A stretch of 36,268 nucleotides of DNA from SAR86 cluster bacterium (GCA_022447025.1 JAKUUL010000008.1:1-36268); one strand, 5' to 3'. Positions 7,797-16,053 are shown, numbered from the stretch's first letter. The notes: generated by a model not told the origin, from the letters alone. Program-made: numbers and translations.

Positions 7797-8917
7797 GAGG
7801 GACTCCCCAGAAAAGCCTTAAGCACTTCAACATATCTTTCTTCAGGAAATAGAAAAGAGTCATGACCTAATGAAGACTCAATTTCTATGTGACTCACTTT
7901 CTTTTTTACTCCAATAAGGGCATCAGTTATTTCTTTTGATCTTGACGGAGAAAACCTCCAGTCTGAAGAAAATGAAAGCACGAGAATTTGTGCAAGTATC
8001 GGTTCAAATGCTTTCATTAAATCCCCATTAAATTCATCAGCCGGATCAAAATAATCCAACACCTTTGTCATTAAAAGATAGGTATTTGCATCGAAAGTGT
8101 CGGAGAAGACATCACCCTGATGTCTTAAATAACTTTCAACTTGGAATTCAGCATCAAAGCCGAAGCCTAATTTTTCTTCCTTAAGCTCTCTTCCAAATTT
8201 ACTTTTCATTGATTCATCTGAGAGATAAGTAATGTGACCAACCATTCGGGCTAACCTTAAACCACTTTTTGGTGAAGTGTTTTCCAAAAGATAGTTTCCT
8301 TCTTGATAATCAGGGTCAGAAGTGATCGCCTGTCTGGCCACCTCATTAAAGGCAATATTTTGAGCGCTTAATTTGGGAGCGGCTGCAATGACACCAGCTT
8401 TCTTTATTCTCTCGGGGTATGCAATGCTCCAATCCAAAGCTTGCATGCCCCCCAGGCTTCCCCCGATTACTGCATGCCAAGCTTTGATATTTAAGTGATC
8501 GGCTAACATTGCTTGACTATTGGTCCAATCCCTAACCGTTAAGACTGGAAAATTAGGACCAAAGATTTTGTTGGTATCAGGATTTATTGATATTGGACCG
8601 GTTGTACCGTGACAACCACCCAGATTATTTGGTGAAACTACGAAATATTTATTAGTGTCTATGGCTTTATTTGGACCTATTAATGAATCCCACCAGCCAG
8701 CCCTTTTTTCTGAATCTTTATGATAGCCCGCAGCGTGATGATTCCCGCTCAGTGCGTGGCAAATTAAGACGGCATTTGAATTTTCATTATTTAGCTTTCC
8801 ATAAGTTTCATACACTAGCTCAAAGCCTTTAAGCTCTTTACCGCACTCTAAAAGCAAAGGGTCTTTAAAACTAGCTGAACTTGGTTCAACTATCCCCACT
8901 GAGTCTTTATTATTCAT
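7793..8917 (-). CDS. metX: homoserine O-acyltransferase MetX
   Basis: A 374-residue alpha/beta-hydrolase enzyme that acylates L-homoserine in the first committed step of methionine synthesis. The nucleophile elbow is GGSLGGM with S154. The rest of the triad is D319 (FSSDWRF) and H352 (SLGHDSF). [14 protein letters not shown] and [12 protein letters not shown] are the conserved substrate-pocket loops. The start ATG gives [12 protein letters not shown], aligning with the family N-terminus. A SAM-II riboswitch and intrinsic terminator lie immediately upstream, so expression should fall when SAM is plentiful. No separate Shine-Dalgarno is visible: the closest purine-rich bases (GGCAGG) lie in the terminator hairpin. 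Whether the donor is acetyl-CoA or succinyl-CoA cannot be decided here; MetX homologues of both kinds exist. Confidence 0.95.
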   Translation of the reverse strand: MNNKDSVGIVEPSSASFKDPLLLECGKELKGFELVYETYGKLNNENSNAVLICHALSGNHHAAGYHKDSEKRAGWWDSLIGPNKAIDTNKYFVVSPNNLGGCHGTTGPISINPDTNKIFGPNFPVLTVRDWTNSQAMLADHLNIKAWHAVIGGSLGGMQALDWSIAYPERIKKAGVIAAAPKLSAQNIAFNEVARQAITSDPDYQEGNYLLENTSPKSGLRLARMVGHITYLSDESMKSKFGRELKEEKLGFGFDAEFQVESYLRHQGDVFSDTFDANTYLLMTKVLDYFDPADEFNGDLMKAFEPILAQILVLSFSSDWRFSPSRSKEITDALIGVKKKVSHIEIESSLGHDSFLFPEERYVEVLKAFLGSPS

Positions 8918-8920
8918 TTC

Positions 8921-8953
8921 AAAAAAAAACCTGCCAGCAAATGCTAAACAGGT
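8921..8953 (-). terminator. intrinsic terminator in the metX leader (riboswitch expression platform)
   Basis: Read on the minus strand, a hairpin with arms ACCTGTTTAGCA and TGCTGGCAGGT (11 pairs, two of them G-T, one bulged T, two-base loop) is followed at once by nine T residues. The metX ATG lies three bases beyond the T-run. This is a standard Rho-independent terminator placed between the SAM-II aptamer and metX. Its 5' arm is complementary to the 3' end of the aptamer, giving a competing antiterminator pairing. The 3' arm also carries the only Shine-Dalgarno-like bases before metX. Confidence 0.88.
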
Positions 8954-8963
8954 CTCATTTATA

Positions 8964-9014
8964 CCCTCTTTAGCCGCATTTATTTAGCACCCGCAAGCTG
9001 GATCAAATCGGTGC
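8964..9014 (-). promoter_or_regulatory. SAM-II riboswitch aptamer controlling metX-metW
   Basis: The minus-strand sequence closely matches the SAM-II aptamer known from Sargasso Sea metX leaders. P1 is GCACC pairing with GGTGC. It is followed by the conserved GATTT loop, a TTGC segment, AATAAATG, and the invariant 3' tail GCTAAA-GAGGG that forms the pseudoknot around SAM. The element lies 47 bases ahead of metX, the most common SAM-II target. Just downstream is a strong intrinsic terminator. The 3' aptamer tail (8964-8974) can pair with the terminator's 5' arm (8943-8953) over 6 plus 3 base pairs with one G-G mismatch. This implies a transcriptional switch: no SAM gives antitermination, bound SAM gives termination. 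Aptamer identity is by recalled similarity and not by a covariance-model search. Confidence 0.9.
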
Positions 9015-9021
9015 AAGCACA

Positions 9022-9049
9022 ATTCTAAGCCATATTTTCAAGAATTCAA
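9022..9049 (-). promoter_or_regulatory. probable sigma-70 promoter for the metX riboswitch transcript
   Basis: On the minus strand TTGAAT (9044-9049) and TAGAAT (9022-9027) are separated by 16 bases. Both differ from the consensus hexamers by little. A start site about seven bases downstream, near 9015, would put the RNA 5' end right at the first P1 strand of the SAM-II aptamer, which is the expected geometry. AT-rich background lowers certainty. Confidence 0.55.
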
Positions 9050-9083
9050 AATTTAAGCTAATCAGTCAATCAAGCTGATGTAC

Positions 9084-9659
9084 TTAACCACCCATACTAA
9101 GGTGCATGGGTAAACCAGCTTCTATTGAAAGACCAAAAGCAGCAGCCCAGAGAAAATTAAGTAGTATAAAAGCAAGAATAGGAGAAAAATCTAACCCCGC
9201 AACCGGCGGTAAAAATGATCTAAAGGGTTTACAAATTTGATCTGACATCTGCATTAGGAGACTGAAAGCAGGGTGCGGATTACCGCGAGCAACCCAACTG
9301 ATAACTATGCCTGCGACTAAACCCCACCAGACAATAGTTAATACCATCAGTAGAACTGAGAATAGAGACCAAGAAATCATGATGCCAAAACTAAATAAAA
9401 TAGCATCGTCTAAAGAGATCAAGTAAAAGCAAAAGGCCTGCAGGGCTACTGCTGTTATAAGGCTAGCTAGATCTATCCCAAAAAGGGGCCTGAATATGGA
9501 CCTTATTAGAGAAGTAAAAATATCTGCGAACTTCAACATTCCCTGTACTAAGGGGTTGTAGTAATCAACCTTTAAGAGTCGAAATAAAAAAGTTATAAGA
9601 ATTACTAAAGAAATTACATCTAAAATAGCTTTAAATAAGTATAAGGTTGCTTCAGTCAA
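9084..9659 (-). CDS. yggT: YggT family inner-membrane protein
   Basis: A 191-residue integral membrane protein with two tandem YGGT repeats, each a hydrophobic pair around a short polar loop. The first repeat holds FRLLKVDYYNPLVQGMLKFADIF (about 26-48) and the second GIVISWVARGNPHPAFSLLMQMSDQICKPFRSFLPP near 117-152. About four to five transmembrane segments are visible. The family is linked by genetics to osmotic or ion homeostasis and cell morphology, but its function is not settled. It starts with TTG (MTEATLYLFK), 2 bp after the proC stop, and is the last gene of yggS-proC-yggT. That arrangement is conserved in gammaproteobacteria. Confidence 0.9.
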   Translation of the reverse strand: MTEATLYLFKAILDVISLVILITFLFRLLKVDYYNPLVQGMLKFADIFTSLIRSIFRPLFGIDLASLITAVALQAFCFYLISLDDAILFSFGIMISWSLFSVLLMVLTIVWWGLVAGIVISWVARGNPHPAFSLLMQMSDQICKPFRSFLPPVAGLDFSPILAFILLNFLWAAAFGLSIEAGLPMHLSMGG

Positions 9660-9661
9660 TT

Positions 9662-10480
9662 TTAAGATTCTCCTAGGTCCTTAGATTTCTCAGTCGCTTT
9701 TAAGATTGCTTCTACAATTGAGTCACCAACTTCCCTTTCATTTAGAACTTCTAAGGCTTTCTCTGTTACACCGCCAGGCGATGTGACCTTTTCTCTTAAC
9801 AAAGAAGGGCTGTCTTCACTTAAGCTAGCTAGAGTAGAAGAGCCCTTTATCATTTCAGTTATTAATTCTTTTGTAATGCCCTCATCTAAGTTTAATCCCT
9901 TTGCTGCTTGTTGCAGGGCCTCTATTAAATAAAAAATGTAAGCAGGCCCAGAACTTAGTAGTGCGGTGAATAAATCAAAAGCGCTTTCATCTAGCCAACA
10001 AGTTAAACCAACTGAACTAAACACAGACTCAGTTATAGCTTTATCTTCATCAACTACTAGTTTGTTGGGTGTTAAAGCACTAACGCCCATTCCAATAGAG
10101 GCAGGGGTGTTGGGCATGGCTCTTATTATCTTTGATTCCGAATTTAATCTTTTTTCTATAGATGCAATTTTGTAACCAGCAACTATAGAAATCAATAAAG
10201 GATCTTTCTCACAAATTTCAGCTGATAGCTCATCTAATACTGACTCTATTACATTTGGTTTGACAGCTAGTACAAGAGTTGATGCTGACTTAACAACCTC
10301 TACATTGTCTTCGGTGACATTAACGGAAAAGTTATCCTTAAGTTTTTTTAAATGCTCTTCTTCTGGAGAGCTAACAAAGATCTGTGAATTGTTGTATTTA
10401 TTTTTTACTAAACCAGCAATAAGGGCACTTGCCATATTGCCTGCACCAATAAATCCTATATTAGATAAATCCTCGTTCAA
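9662..10480 (-). CDS. proC: pyrroline-5-carboxylate reductase
   Basis: A 272-residue NAD(P)H-dependent reductase that performs the last step of proline synthesis. The N-terminal Rossmann motif is NIGFIGAGNMASALIAGL at 7-24. AVKPN near 73-77, the IIRAMPNTPASIGMG block near 118-132, and the C-terminal helical signature SGPAYIFYLIEAL followed by SPGGVTEKAL confirm ProC. The start is TTG (MNEDLSNIGFIG), whose bases overlap the yggS stop codon (TTGA). This indicates translational coupling with yggS, the PLP-homeostasis gene that commonly precedes proC. Length is typical. Confidence 0.96.
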   Translation of the reverse strand: MNEDLSNIGFIGAGNMASALIAGLVKNKYNNSQIFVSSPEEEHLKKLKDNFSVNVTEDNVEVVKSASTLVLAVKPNVIESVLDELSAEICEKDPLLISIVAGYKIASIEKRLNSESKIIRAMPNTPASIGMGVSALTPNKLVVDEDKAITESVFSSVGLTCWLDESAFDLFTALLSSGPAYIFYLIEALQQAAKGLNLDEGITKELITEMIKGSSTLASLSEDSPSLLREKVTSPGGVTEKALEVLNEREVGDSIVEAILKATEKSKDLGES

Positions 10481-11154
10481 TCTCTTTCACCAAAAATTTT
10501 AGTCCCAATCCTAATCATTGTAGAGCCTTCCAGCATAGCTGCCTCATAATCACCAGACATACCCATTGAAAGGGTATCCAGCTGAGGGTAAGTAGACTTA
10601 AGGTCTTCAAAACAGGAACGAATTCTACCAAACACTTTTCTTTGTTGTTCAAAATCCTTGGTAGCTTTTGGAATTGACATCAATCCTCTAACTTCCAGTC
10701 TTTCCAGTTGAACCAGTTCAGATATAAATTTTTTACAATCAGAAAGGGGAATTCCGGATTTATGTTCCTCATTGTCTGGATTTACTTGGACACATACATT
10801 CAGTTTGTTCATTTCTAATGGTCTGTGCTGGTTAAGCTTCTTGGCAACTTTAATTCTGTCTACTGTTTGGACCCAGTCAAATAAAGAAGCTATTTTCTTG
10901 GCTTTTCTGCTTTGAATAGCGCCTATAAAATGCCAAGTGGGAATAGCACCAATTTTTAATATTTTTGGTTCAGCTTCTTGAAGAAAATTCTCTCCAAAGT
11001 GTTGAATTCCCCCAGCCAAAGCCAGTTCTATCGAATCGATTTCTTGACTCTTGCTTGCACCCAAGACAGTCAAGTCTTCAGAATTTTTTCCTGTTCGTTC
11101 ACATATTTTATTTAATTCCAAAAGGAAGGAGTTTAATTTTTCTGGCTTTCCCAT
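10477..11154 (-). CDS. yggS: YggS/PLPBP family pyridoxal-phosphate homeostasis protein
   Basis: A 225-residue alanine-racemase-fold PLP-binding protein that buffers pyridoxal phosphate; it has no known enzymatic reaction. The PLP lysine is K35 in LGASKSQEID. The family motif HFGENFLQEAEPKI lies near residues 52-65 and WHFIGAIQSRKAKKI near 73-87. The C-terminal PLP-phosphate site is LSMGMSGDYEAAMLEGSTMIRIGTKIFG. It begins with ATG 8 bp after the argS stop and overlaps proC by 4 bases. Family is certain. Confidence 0.95.
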   Translation of the reverse strand: MGKPEKLNSFLLELNKICERTGKNSEDLTVLGASKSQEIDSIELALAGGIQHFGENFLQEAEPKILKIGAIPTWHFIGAIQSRKAKKIASLFDWVQTVDRIKVAKKLNQHRPLEMNKLNVCVQVNPDNEEHKSGIPLSDCKKFISELVQLERLEVRGLMSIPKATKDFEQQRKVFGRIRSCFEDLKSTYPQLDTLSMGMSGDYEAAMLEGSTMIRIGTKIFGERD

Positions 11155-11162
11155 ACCAAACT

Positions 11163-12932
11163 CTACATAGATTCAGGGGCACTGATACTCAGAATTTTTA
11201 AGCCATTGAAAAGGACTTGTCTTACTGCAGAAATTAAAATTAATTTAGCTTGAAGAACATTCTCCTCCTCAACCAATATGCGCTCGTTGTTATAGTAACT
11301 GTGGAAGGTTCCAGCTAAATTTCTCAAATAATAGCAAATCAAATGTGGCTCATAATTTTCTGCAGAACGCTTAATTACATCAGGAAATTGACTTAATAAT
11401 TGCTGAATTTCAACTTCTTGATCACTAGTGAGTTGATCAAGAGACTCCAAGGCAACCGATTCTTTATATGACTTTCCATTTTCCTTTAGTTTATCGAAAA
11501 CACTGCATATTCGCGCATGGGCATACTGAATATAATATAAAGGATTATCTTTGCTTTCTTCTTTAGCAAGATCCAGATCAAAATCTAAATGCTGGTTAGC
11601 TTTTCTGTTGATGTAAAAAAACCTTGCGGCTTCAGAAGTTACCTCTTCAATTAATTCATTTAAGCTTATGAATTCGCCGGCTCGTGTAGACATAGAGAGT
11701 TTTTTGCCACCTCTGATCAAATTTGCAAATTGAATAAAAATCACCTCAAACTTATCTGTATCTTCACCAAGTGCAGACATAGCAGCGCTAACTCTTGGCA
11801 GATACCCATGGTGATCAGCCCCCCAAACATTAATAATTTTTGAGTACCCTCTATTAAATTTATTGGCGTGATAAGCAATATCTGAAGCAAAATAGGTAGT
11901 TGCTCCATTTTCTCGTTTTACAACTCTGTCTTTTTCATCACCAAAATCAGTAGACTGAAACCAAAGGGCCCCATCTTTTTCATAAAGTTGTTTCTTAGAT
12001 TTTAGAGAATCCAGGGCTTCACTAATTAAAGATCCGTTTGTTTTAGAAGCAGTAAACATTGAAGACTCTTTAAACCATTTGTTGTGTTCAACACCAAAAG
12101 CTTTTAAATCTCCCTCTATAGTTTGCAAAATATTTTTAAGGGCAAAAGTCTTAATTTCTTCAAAGCCTTTCTTTAAAACTTCTTTAGATTTAGCTATTAA
12201 GTTATCTAGTTCTTCTTCAGTTAAATCTGAAGAAAGCATTTGTGATATTTCTTTTTCATTTTCTTGATCAACACAGAACTTCTTGTCTTTCTCTTTTTCA
12301 AGTTCTTTAGCTAAGGATTCAATGTAGGCTCCTTGATAGCAGTTATTTGGGAAAAGGCTCACTTGATTAAAAATTTCTAAATATCTTAACCATACACTTA
12401 AAGAAAGAATTTCCGTTTGGCGCCCCTGGTCGTTGACATAGTATTCTTCATCAACTTGATGGCCCGTTGCTCTAAGTATACTGGCAAGCACTGATCCGAA
12501 AGCTGCGCCTCTTCCGTGACCAACGTGCAAAGGGCCTGTGGGGTTACTAGAGACGTATTCAATTAATACACTATCTTTCTCGTTTGTTTTCCTTGTGCTG
12601 AAACCAAACTTATTTTTTTCTTTATTAATTGTTTTAAGAATCTCAGTTCTTGATGCATGAGATAAAAAGAAATTGATGAACCCAGGGCCTGCAATTTCCA
12701 TTCGATCTATGAAGTCTTTTTCTCCCAATTCTTTTAAGAGCATTTCTGCAATATCCTTAGGAGGTTTAGAGAACTCTTTTGATAGTACAAGAGCTAAATT
12801 AGAAGAAAAATCACCAAATTGCTTCTCTTTATTTTCTTTTATTTCAATCTTAGTTTTTGAAAGATTTACATTGTGTTCCTTTTCTAATGACTTTATGGCT
12901 TGATTTAAAGATTTTTTTAATACTTCCTTCAT
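11163..12932 (-). CDS. argS: arginyl-tRNA synthetase
   Basis: A 589-residue class I aminoacyl-tRNA synthetase that charges tRNA-Arg. The N-terminal Add-1 tRNA D-loop recognition domain covers about residues 1-90. The HIGH-type ATP motif is HVGHGRGAA (136-144), within SSNPTGPLHVGHG. The second signature appears as KKLSMSTRAGEF, a relaxed form of KMSKS, which is common in ArgRS. The C-terminal anticodon-binding DALR domain (from about 465) contains YIQYAHARICSVF. Length is normal for a proteobacterial ArgS. It sits between efp (5 bp upstream) and yggS, all on the minus strand. Confidence 0.97.
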   Translation of the reverse strand: MKEVLKKSLNQAIKSLEKEHNVNLSKTKIEIKENKEKQFGDFSSNLALVLSKEFSKPPKDIAEMLLKELGEKDFIDRMEIAGPGFINFFLSHASRTEILKTINKEKNKFGFSTRKTNEKDSVLIEYVSSNPTGPLHVGHGRGAAFGSVLASILRATGHQVDEEYYVNDQGRQTEILSLSVWLRYLEIFNQVSLFPNNCYQGAYIESLAKELEKEKDKKFCVDQENEKEISQMLSSDLTEEELDNLIAKSKEVLKKGFEEIKTFALKNILQTIEGDLKAFGVEHNKWFKESSMFTASKTNGSLISEALDSLKSKKQLYEKDGALWFQSTDFGDEKDRVVKRENGATTYFASDIAYHANKFNRGYSKIINVWGADHHGYLPRVSAAMSALGEDTDKFEVIFIQFANLIRGGKKLSMSTRAGEFISLNELIEEVTSEAARFFYINRKANQHLDFDLDLAKEESKDNPLYYIQYAHARICSVFDKLKENGKSYKESVALESLDQLTSDQEVEIQQLLSQFPDVIKRSAENYEPHLICYYLRNLAGTFHSYYNNERILVEEENVLQAKLILISAVRQVLFNGLKILSISAPESM

Positions 12933-12937
12933 TGCTA

Positions 12938-13501
12938 CTACTTCCTTCCTTGGTATTCACCATTTCTGGTGTCTACCGTAACAATGTCTCCCTCTGAAAC
13001 AAACAAAGGGACTTTGATAACTGCACCGGTAGCTAAGGTGGCCGGCTTGTTACCTCCCGAAGCGGTATCGCCTTTAACACCAGGATCAGTTTGAGTAATT
13101 TTTAAATCCACAAAATTTGGAGGAATTATAGAAATAGGGGTGTCATTCCATAGAAGCACCTGACAAATGTCTTCTTCAGTCAACCAGTTTTTGTTATCCC
13201 CAAATAAATTTTCAGAAATCAGAACTTGGTCATAAGACTCCTGGTTCATAAAACACCTATCTGAGCCGTCTAAGTACAAGTACTGCATTTCAACTTCATT
13301 CACGTCTGCGGATTCTATTGACTCTCCAACCTTGCAAGTCTTTTCGCCAGTTCTCTGAGTTAAGAGGTTCCTAAATTTAACTTTACTGAAGGCCTGTCCC
13401 TTACCGGGTTTCACAAACTCTTCTTCAATGATTTCACAAGGCTCACCATCGATTAAAATTTTTAACCCAGGTTTAAAATCACTGGTTGAGTAAGAGACCA
13501 A
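12938..13501 (-). CDS. efp: translation elongation factor P
   Basis: A 187-residue, three-domain (KOW-like plus two OB folds) factor that rescues ribosomes stalled on polyproline stretches. The modified-lysine position is K34 in VKPGKGQAF, the Lys form that EpmA/EpmB beta-lysylate in many gammaproteobacteria; those enzymes are not in the window. The C-terminal signature block, containing GDTASGGNKPATLATGAVIKVP, is intact. The start is TTG (MVSYSTSDFKPGLKI), consistent with the E. coli N-terminus and preceded by an AAGG about 7 bases upstream. It lies 14 bp after the DUF1295-Psd gene and 5 bp ahead of argS. Confidence 0.96.
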   Translation of the reverse strand: MVSYSTSDFKPGLKILIDGEPCEIIEEEFVKPGKGQAFSKVKFRNLLTQRTGEKTCKVGESIESADVNEVEMQYLYLDGSDRCFMNQESYDQVLISENLFGDNKNWLTEEDICQVLLWNDTPISIIPPNFVDLKITQTDPGVKGDTASGGNKPATLATGAVIKVPLFVSEGDIVTVDTRNGEYQGRK

Positions 13502-13515
13502 AATTTACCTTGTAA

Positions 13516-15141
13516 TTATTTCTTTGACAGATTTATTAATTCTTCACCAAATTTTACAGCTTTAGACTCATACAAGAAATTTTTATCTGCTTCTATACCT
13601 GAAGGCAGTAACAAAATTACTGTAGAGCCCATTTGAAAGTAACCTAATTCTTGGCCTTTACTCACAGCTTTTAAATTTTCTTCAGGACCTTCGTTCCACA
13701 AATCAACTAAATTTCTTCTTTTAGGTTTAGTTTCTGTATTCCAAAAAGGAACTATGCTACCGACCATGGCTGCCCCCACACTGACCAGGCCGTAATAAAA
13801 ATTATCTGACTTTACATAGCAAAAAGTTCTTTCATTATTGCTGTACAAAGACTTTATCTTTCGAGTTGATTGGGCATTAACGCTGTATAAATTACCTTCT
13901 AGATACCTAGTTTCTTCTATTGTTCCGTTAAAAGGAGAATGTATTCTGTGGTAATTTTTAGGTGCCAAATAAATAGTAATAAAAAAACCATTTCTGAAAG
14001 TCTTTGCCAATGTCTTATCTTTAATAAGATCGCCTAAATTGTATTTAATGCCTTTCGCTTGAATGAGCGTCTCTTTTTCTATCTTTCCCAGCTGCACAAC
14101 CATTCCGTCAACAGGAGAAGTTATTATATTTATATCTGGGTTTATTGGCCTAGATTCGGATTTTAGCTTCCTTGTAAAGAAAGCATTAAAACTTTTGAAC
14201 CTTTTTATATTGCCTTCTGCAGACTCTTTAAGGTTAGGTTTATAAAAATAACAAAAAAGGCCTATAAGTAAGTCTTTTATAAAAAGAATTTCTGATTTAG
14301 AAAAATACCCAGCTAAGGTAGTTAGCTGTTTAAAAGGTACAAGCGGCCTTATTACGGCTAAAGGGCTATTTTTTCCAATAAAAAAATCAGGGATAAGCTT
14401 GTTGGTGTGGATTGAATAAACTGTGTATTTAGGAAAGTCAGCAAGTAATCTTTTTTCTGTCCCTTCAATAGAAATAAACAGGTAAAGGGACATAATTAGA
14501 GGTCCGTAAAAACTCCATTCTCCGCCTATTGAACTACACGCAATTATATATAGAGCCCACCACTGCAATAGATGACCAAAATAATTAGGATGTCTTGAAA
14601 GTCTCCATAAACCAGTAGTTAAAATTTCCGTTTCTTTAGGGTTTTCGGCCTTAAAGGCTAATAAATCACGATTAGATTTAGTTTCTGCATAAAAACCCAA
14701 GGAAAATAGAATTAATCCCATGAAATCAAGAAAGTTAAGACTATTCATGCCAGGAAGGTAGTTAACTGAAATTATTGGAGAGATAACAATGACTTGCAGT
14801 ATTCCCATTTTAAGAAAATTATTTCTATAAGACTCCAAGCTCCTTTCATAAACTTCTTTTCCTATACCAGTCTTTAGTTCCCCTTTTTTATTTGTGAAAA
14901 GAAGAAGCTTAATTCCTAACACTAAGGCTAAGGAATTAACCAAAATTTGTCTTAAATGGAAGCCAGAAATCTCTAAAAGGCCTTGCAAGGCCATTGTCAA
15001 AAGTGCGAGCAGGGCAATGCCACCTCCCCAATAAAGATCTCTTAAATAAAACTGGTCTTTTTTCTTAATGATCAACCACAAAAGAGTAACTATTGACCAA
15101 TTGATCAAAGTGATATAAATAAAAAGTTCTAGAAGCGACAT
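13516..15141 (-). CDS. psd: fused DUF1295 membrane domain and phosphatidylserine decarboxylase
   Basis: A 541-residue two-part protein in one continuous frame. Residues 1 to about 250 are a polytopic membrane domain with the DUF1295 / isoprenylcysteine-methyltransferase-like motif GLWRLSRHPNYFGHLLQWWALY at about 177-198. Residues about 265-541 are a complete phosphatidylserine decarboxylase, which makes phosphatidylethanolamine. They include D345 in SPVDGMV, H398 in KNYHRIHSPFNG and the self-cleavage GST motif with S506 (FQMGSTVILLLP), which yields the pyruvoyl group. Stand-alone Psd is about 280-320 residues, so the extra N-terminal half explains the length. I see no internal stop or frameshift. 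Neighbours efp and argS follow on the same strand. Psd activity is well supported; the role of the DUF1295 half is unknown. Confidence 0.93.
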   Translation of the reverse strand: MSLLELFIYITLINWSIVTLLWLIIKKKDQFYLRDLYWGGGIALLALLTMALQGLLEISGFHLRQILVNSLALVLGIKLLLFTNKKGELKTGIGKEVYERSLESYRNNFLKMGILQVIVISPIISVNYLPGMNSLNFLDFMGLILFSLGFYAETKSNRDLLAFKAENPKETEILTTGLWRLSRHPNYFGHLLQWWALYIIACSSIGGEWSFYGPLIMSLYLFISIEGTEKRLLADFPKYTVYSIHTNKLIPDFFIGKNSPLAVIRPLVPFKQLTTLAGYFSKSEILFIKDLLIGLFCYFYKPNLKESAEGNIKRFKSFNAFFTRKLKSESRPINPDINIITSPVDGMVVQLGKIEKETLIQAKGIKYNLGDLIKDKTLAKTFRNGFFITIYLAPKNYHRIHSPFNGTIEETRYLEGNLYSVNAQSTRKIKSLYSNNERTFCYVKSDNFYYGLVSVGAAMVGSIVPFWNTETKPKRRNLVDLWNEGPEENLKAVSKGQELGYFQMGSTVILLLPSGIEADKNFLYESKAVKFGEELINLSKK

Positions 15142-15285
15142 TCAATCGTTGCGTTGTTAAAAAATTCCCTCTATAGTCTACATTCCTCGATGAGGGAGAG
15201 GGTATTTTCTGGTGTGTTGATCATATCATTTTAAGAAAAAAACACTGGAACAAATTACTAATTAAGAATTAAAGGAGATAGTCTA

Positions 15286-16053
15286 ATGAAGCTTCTTAGC
15301 ACTTTTCCACTGATTACAGTGGCAACCCTACTAGGATCTACGCTTGTTTTTTCTGACCAAATACAACCTTTACTGGATATAGGTGAGGAGCGTCAAGTAA
15401 CAGAACAAGCATCTCAAACAAAAATAGACTCAATGGATGATGATACATCCTTAATAGTCAATGAATACAAAACAGTCAGCAAGCAAATAGAAGGCTTAAG
15501 GGTCTATAACGCTCAAATGAAAATGCAAATTGATCGTCAAGAAGCTAGGTTAAAAGAAATTGATAAGACCATGAAAGAAGCCCAAGTTATGCAAAGGCAA
15601 ATACCGCCTTTTACGAGACGACTGCTAGCGGGTATAGAAAAATCAATAGAATTAGACATGCCCTTTCACTTAGCTGAAAGGAAAGAGAGAGTTGCCTTTG
15701 CTATGGCCGCTATTGATAATCCTACTGTTTCCCCTGCAGAAGGACTAAGGCAAGTCCTAGAAACCTTTAATGTTGAAATGGAATACGGCAGAAAGCTTGA
15801 TAACTACAAAGACACCATAGAAATTGAAGGTCAACAAAGAGAGGTTAATGTGCTTAGAATTGGTAGGTTGGCTTTGGTTTATCAGTCTGCCGATGAAAGC
15901 TTAACAGGGGCTTGGGACAACAATAAAGACGAATGGGTTGCTTTAGACAGCAGCTACAGAAATCCAACTAGAAAGGGACTGAGAATAGCAAACAAACTTG
16001 CTACGGTTGATATGCTCGAACTGCCTATACAAAATCCGGAGGCAGTACAATGA
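15286..16053 (+). CDS. DUF3450 family periplasmic protein of a TonB2-type system
   Basis: A 255-residue secreted protein with a signal peptide (MKLLSTFPLITVATLLGSTLVFS, probable cleavage near residue 23). A coiled-coil region follows (about 58-100, including MKMQIDRQEARLKEIDKTMKE), then a globular C-terminal part with the DUF3450 block PPFTRRLLAGIEKSI and later VLRIGRLALVYQS. It is the first gene of a six-gene TonB-like operon. A Shine-Dalgarno, AAAGGAGA, lies shortly upstream of the ATG. DUF3450 proteins typically precede TtpC-ExbB-ExbD-TonB in marine gammaproteobacteria. They are thought to help couple the inner-membrane motor to the envelope, but their exact role is unknown. The stop overlaps the next start by 4 bases. 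Confidence 0.88.
   Translation: MKLLSTFPLITVATLLGSTLVFSDQIQPLLDIGEERQVTEQASQTKIDSMDDDTSLIVNEYKTVSKQIEGLRVYNAQMKMQIDRQEARLKEIDKTMKEAQVMQRQIPPFTRRLLAGIEKSIELDMPFHLAERKERVAFAMAAIDNPTVSPAEGLRQVLETFNVEMEYGRKLDNYKDTIEIEGQQREVNVLRIGRLALVYQSADESLTGAWDNNKDEWVALDSSYRNPTRKGLRIANKLATVDMLELPIQNPEAVQ

Noticed and set aside
9021-9083. Terminator after yggT
   Set aside because: Possible pairings (ATCAG with CTGAT) give only 4-5 bp and no T-run follows.
11690-11710. Damaged KMSKS motif in ArgS
   Set aside because: The KLSMS form is a known natural variation in arginyl-tRNA synthetases and not a sign of inactivation.
12673-12903. Plus-strand open frames within argS, and similar frames inside gcvP, proC and other genes
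   Set aside because: They are antisense shadows of well-identified genes, lack ribosome sites and show no recognisable protein family.
15142-15285. Promoter and Fur box in the gap before the TonB operon
   Set aside because: A TATCAT at 15224 resembles a -10, but no acceptable -35 is correctly spaced, and no convincing 19-bp Fur palindrome is visible.
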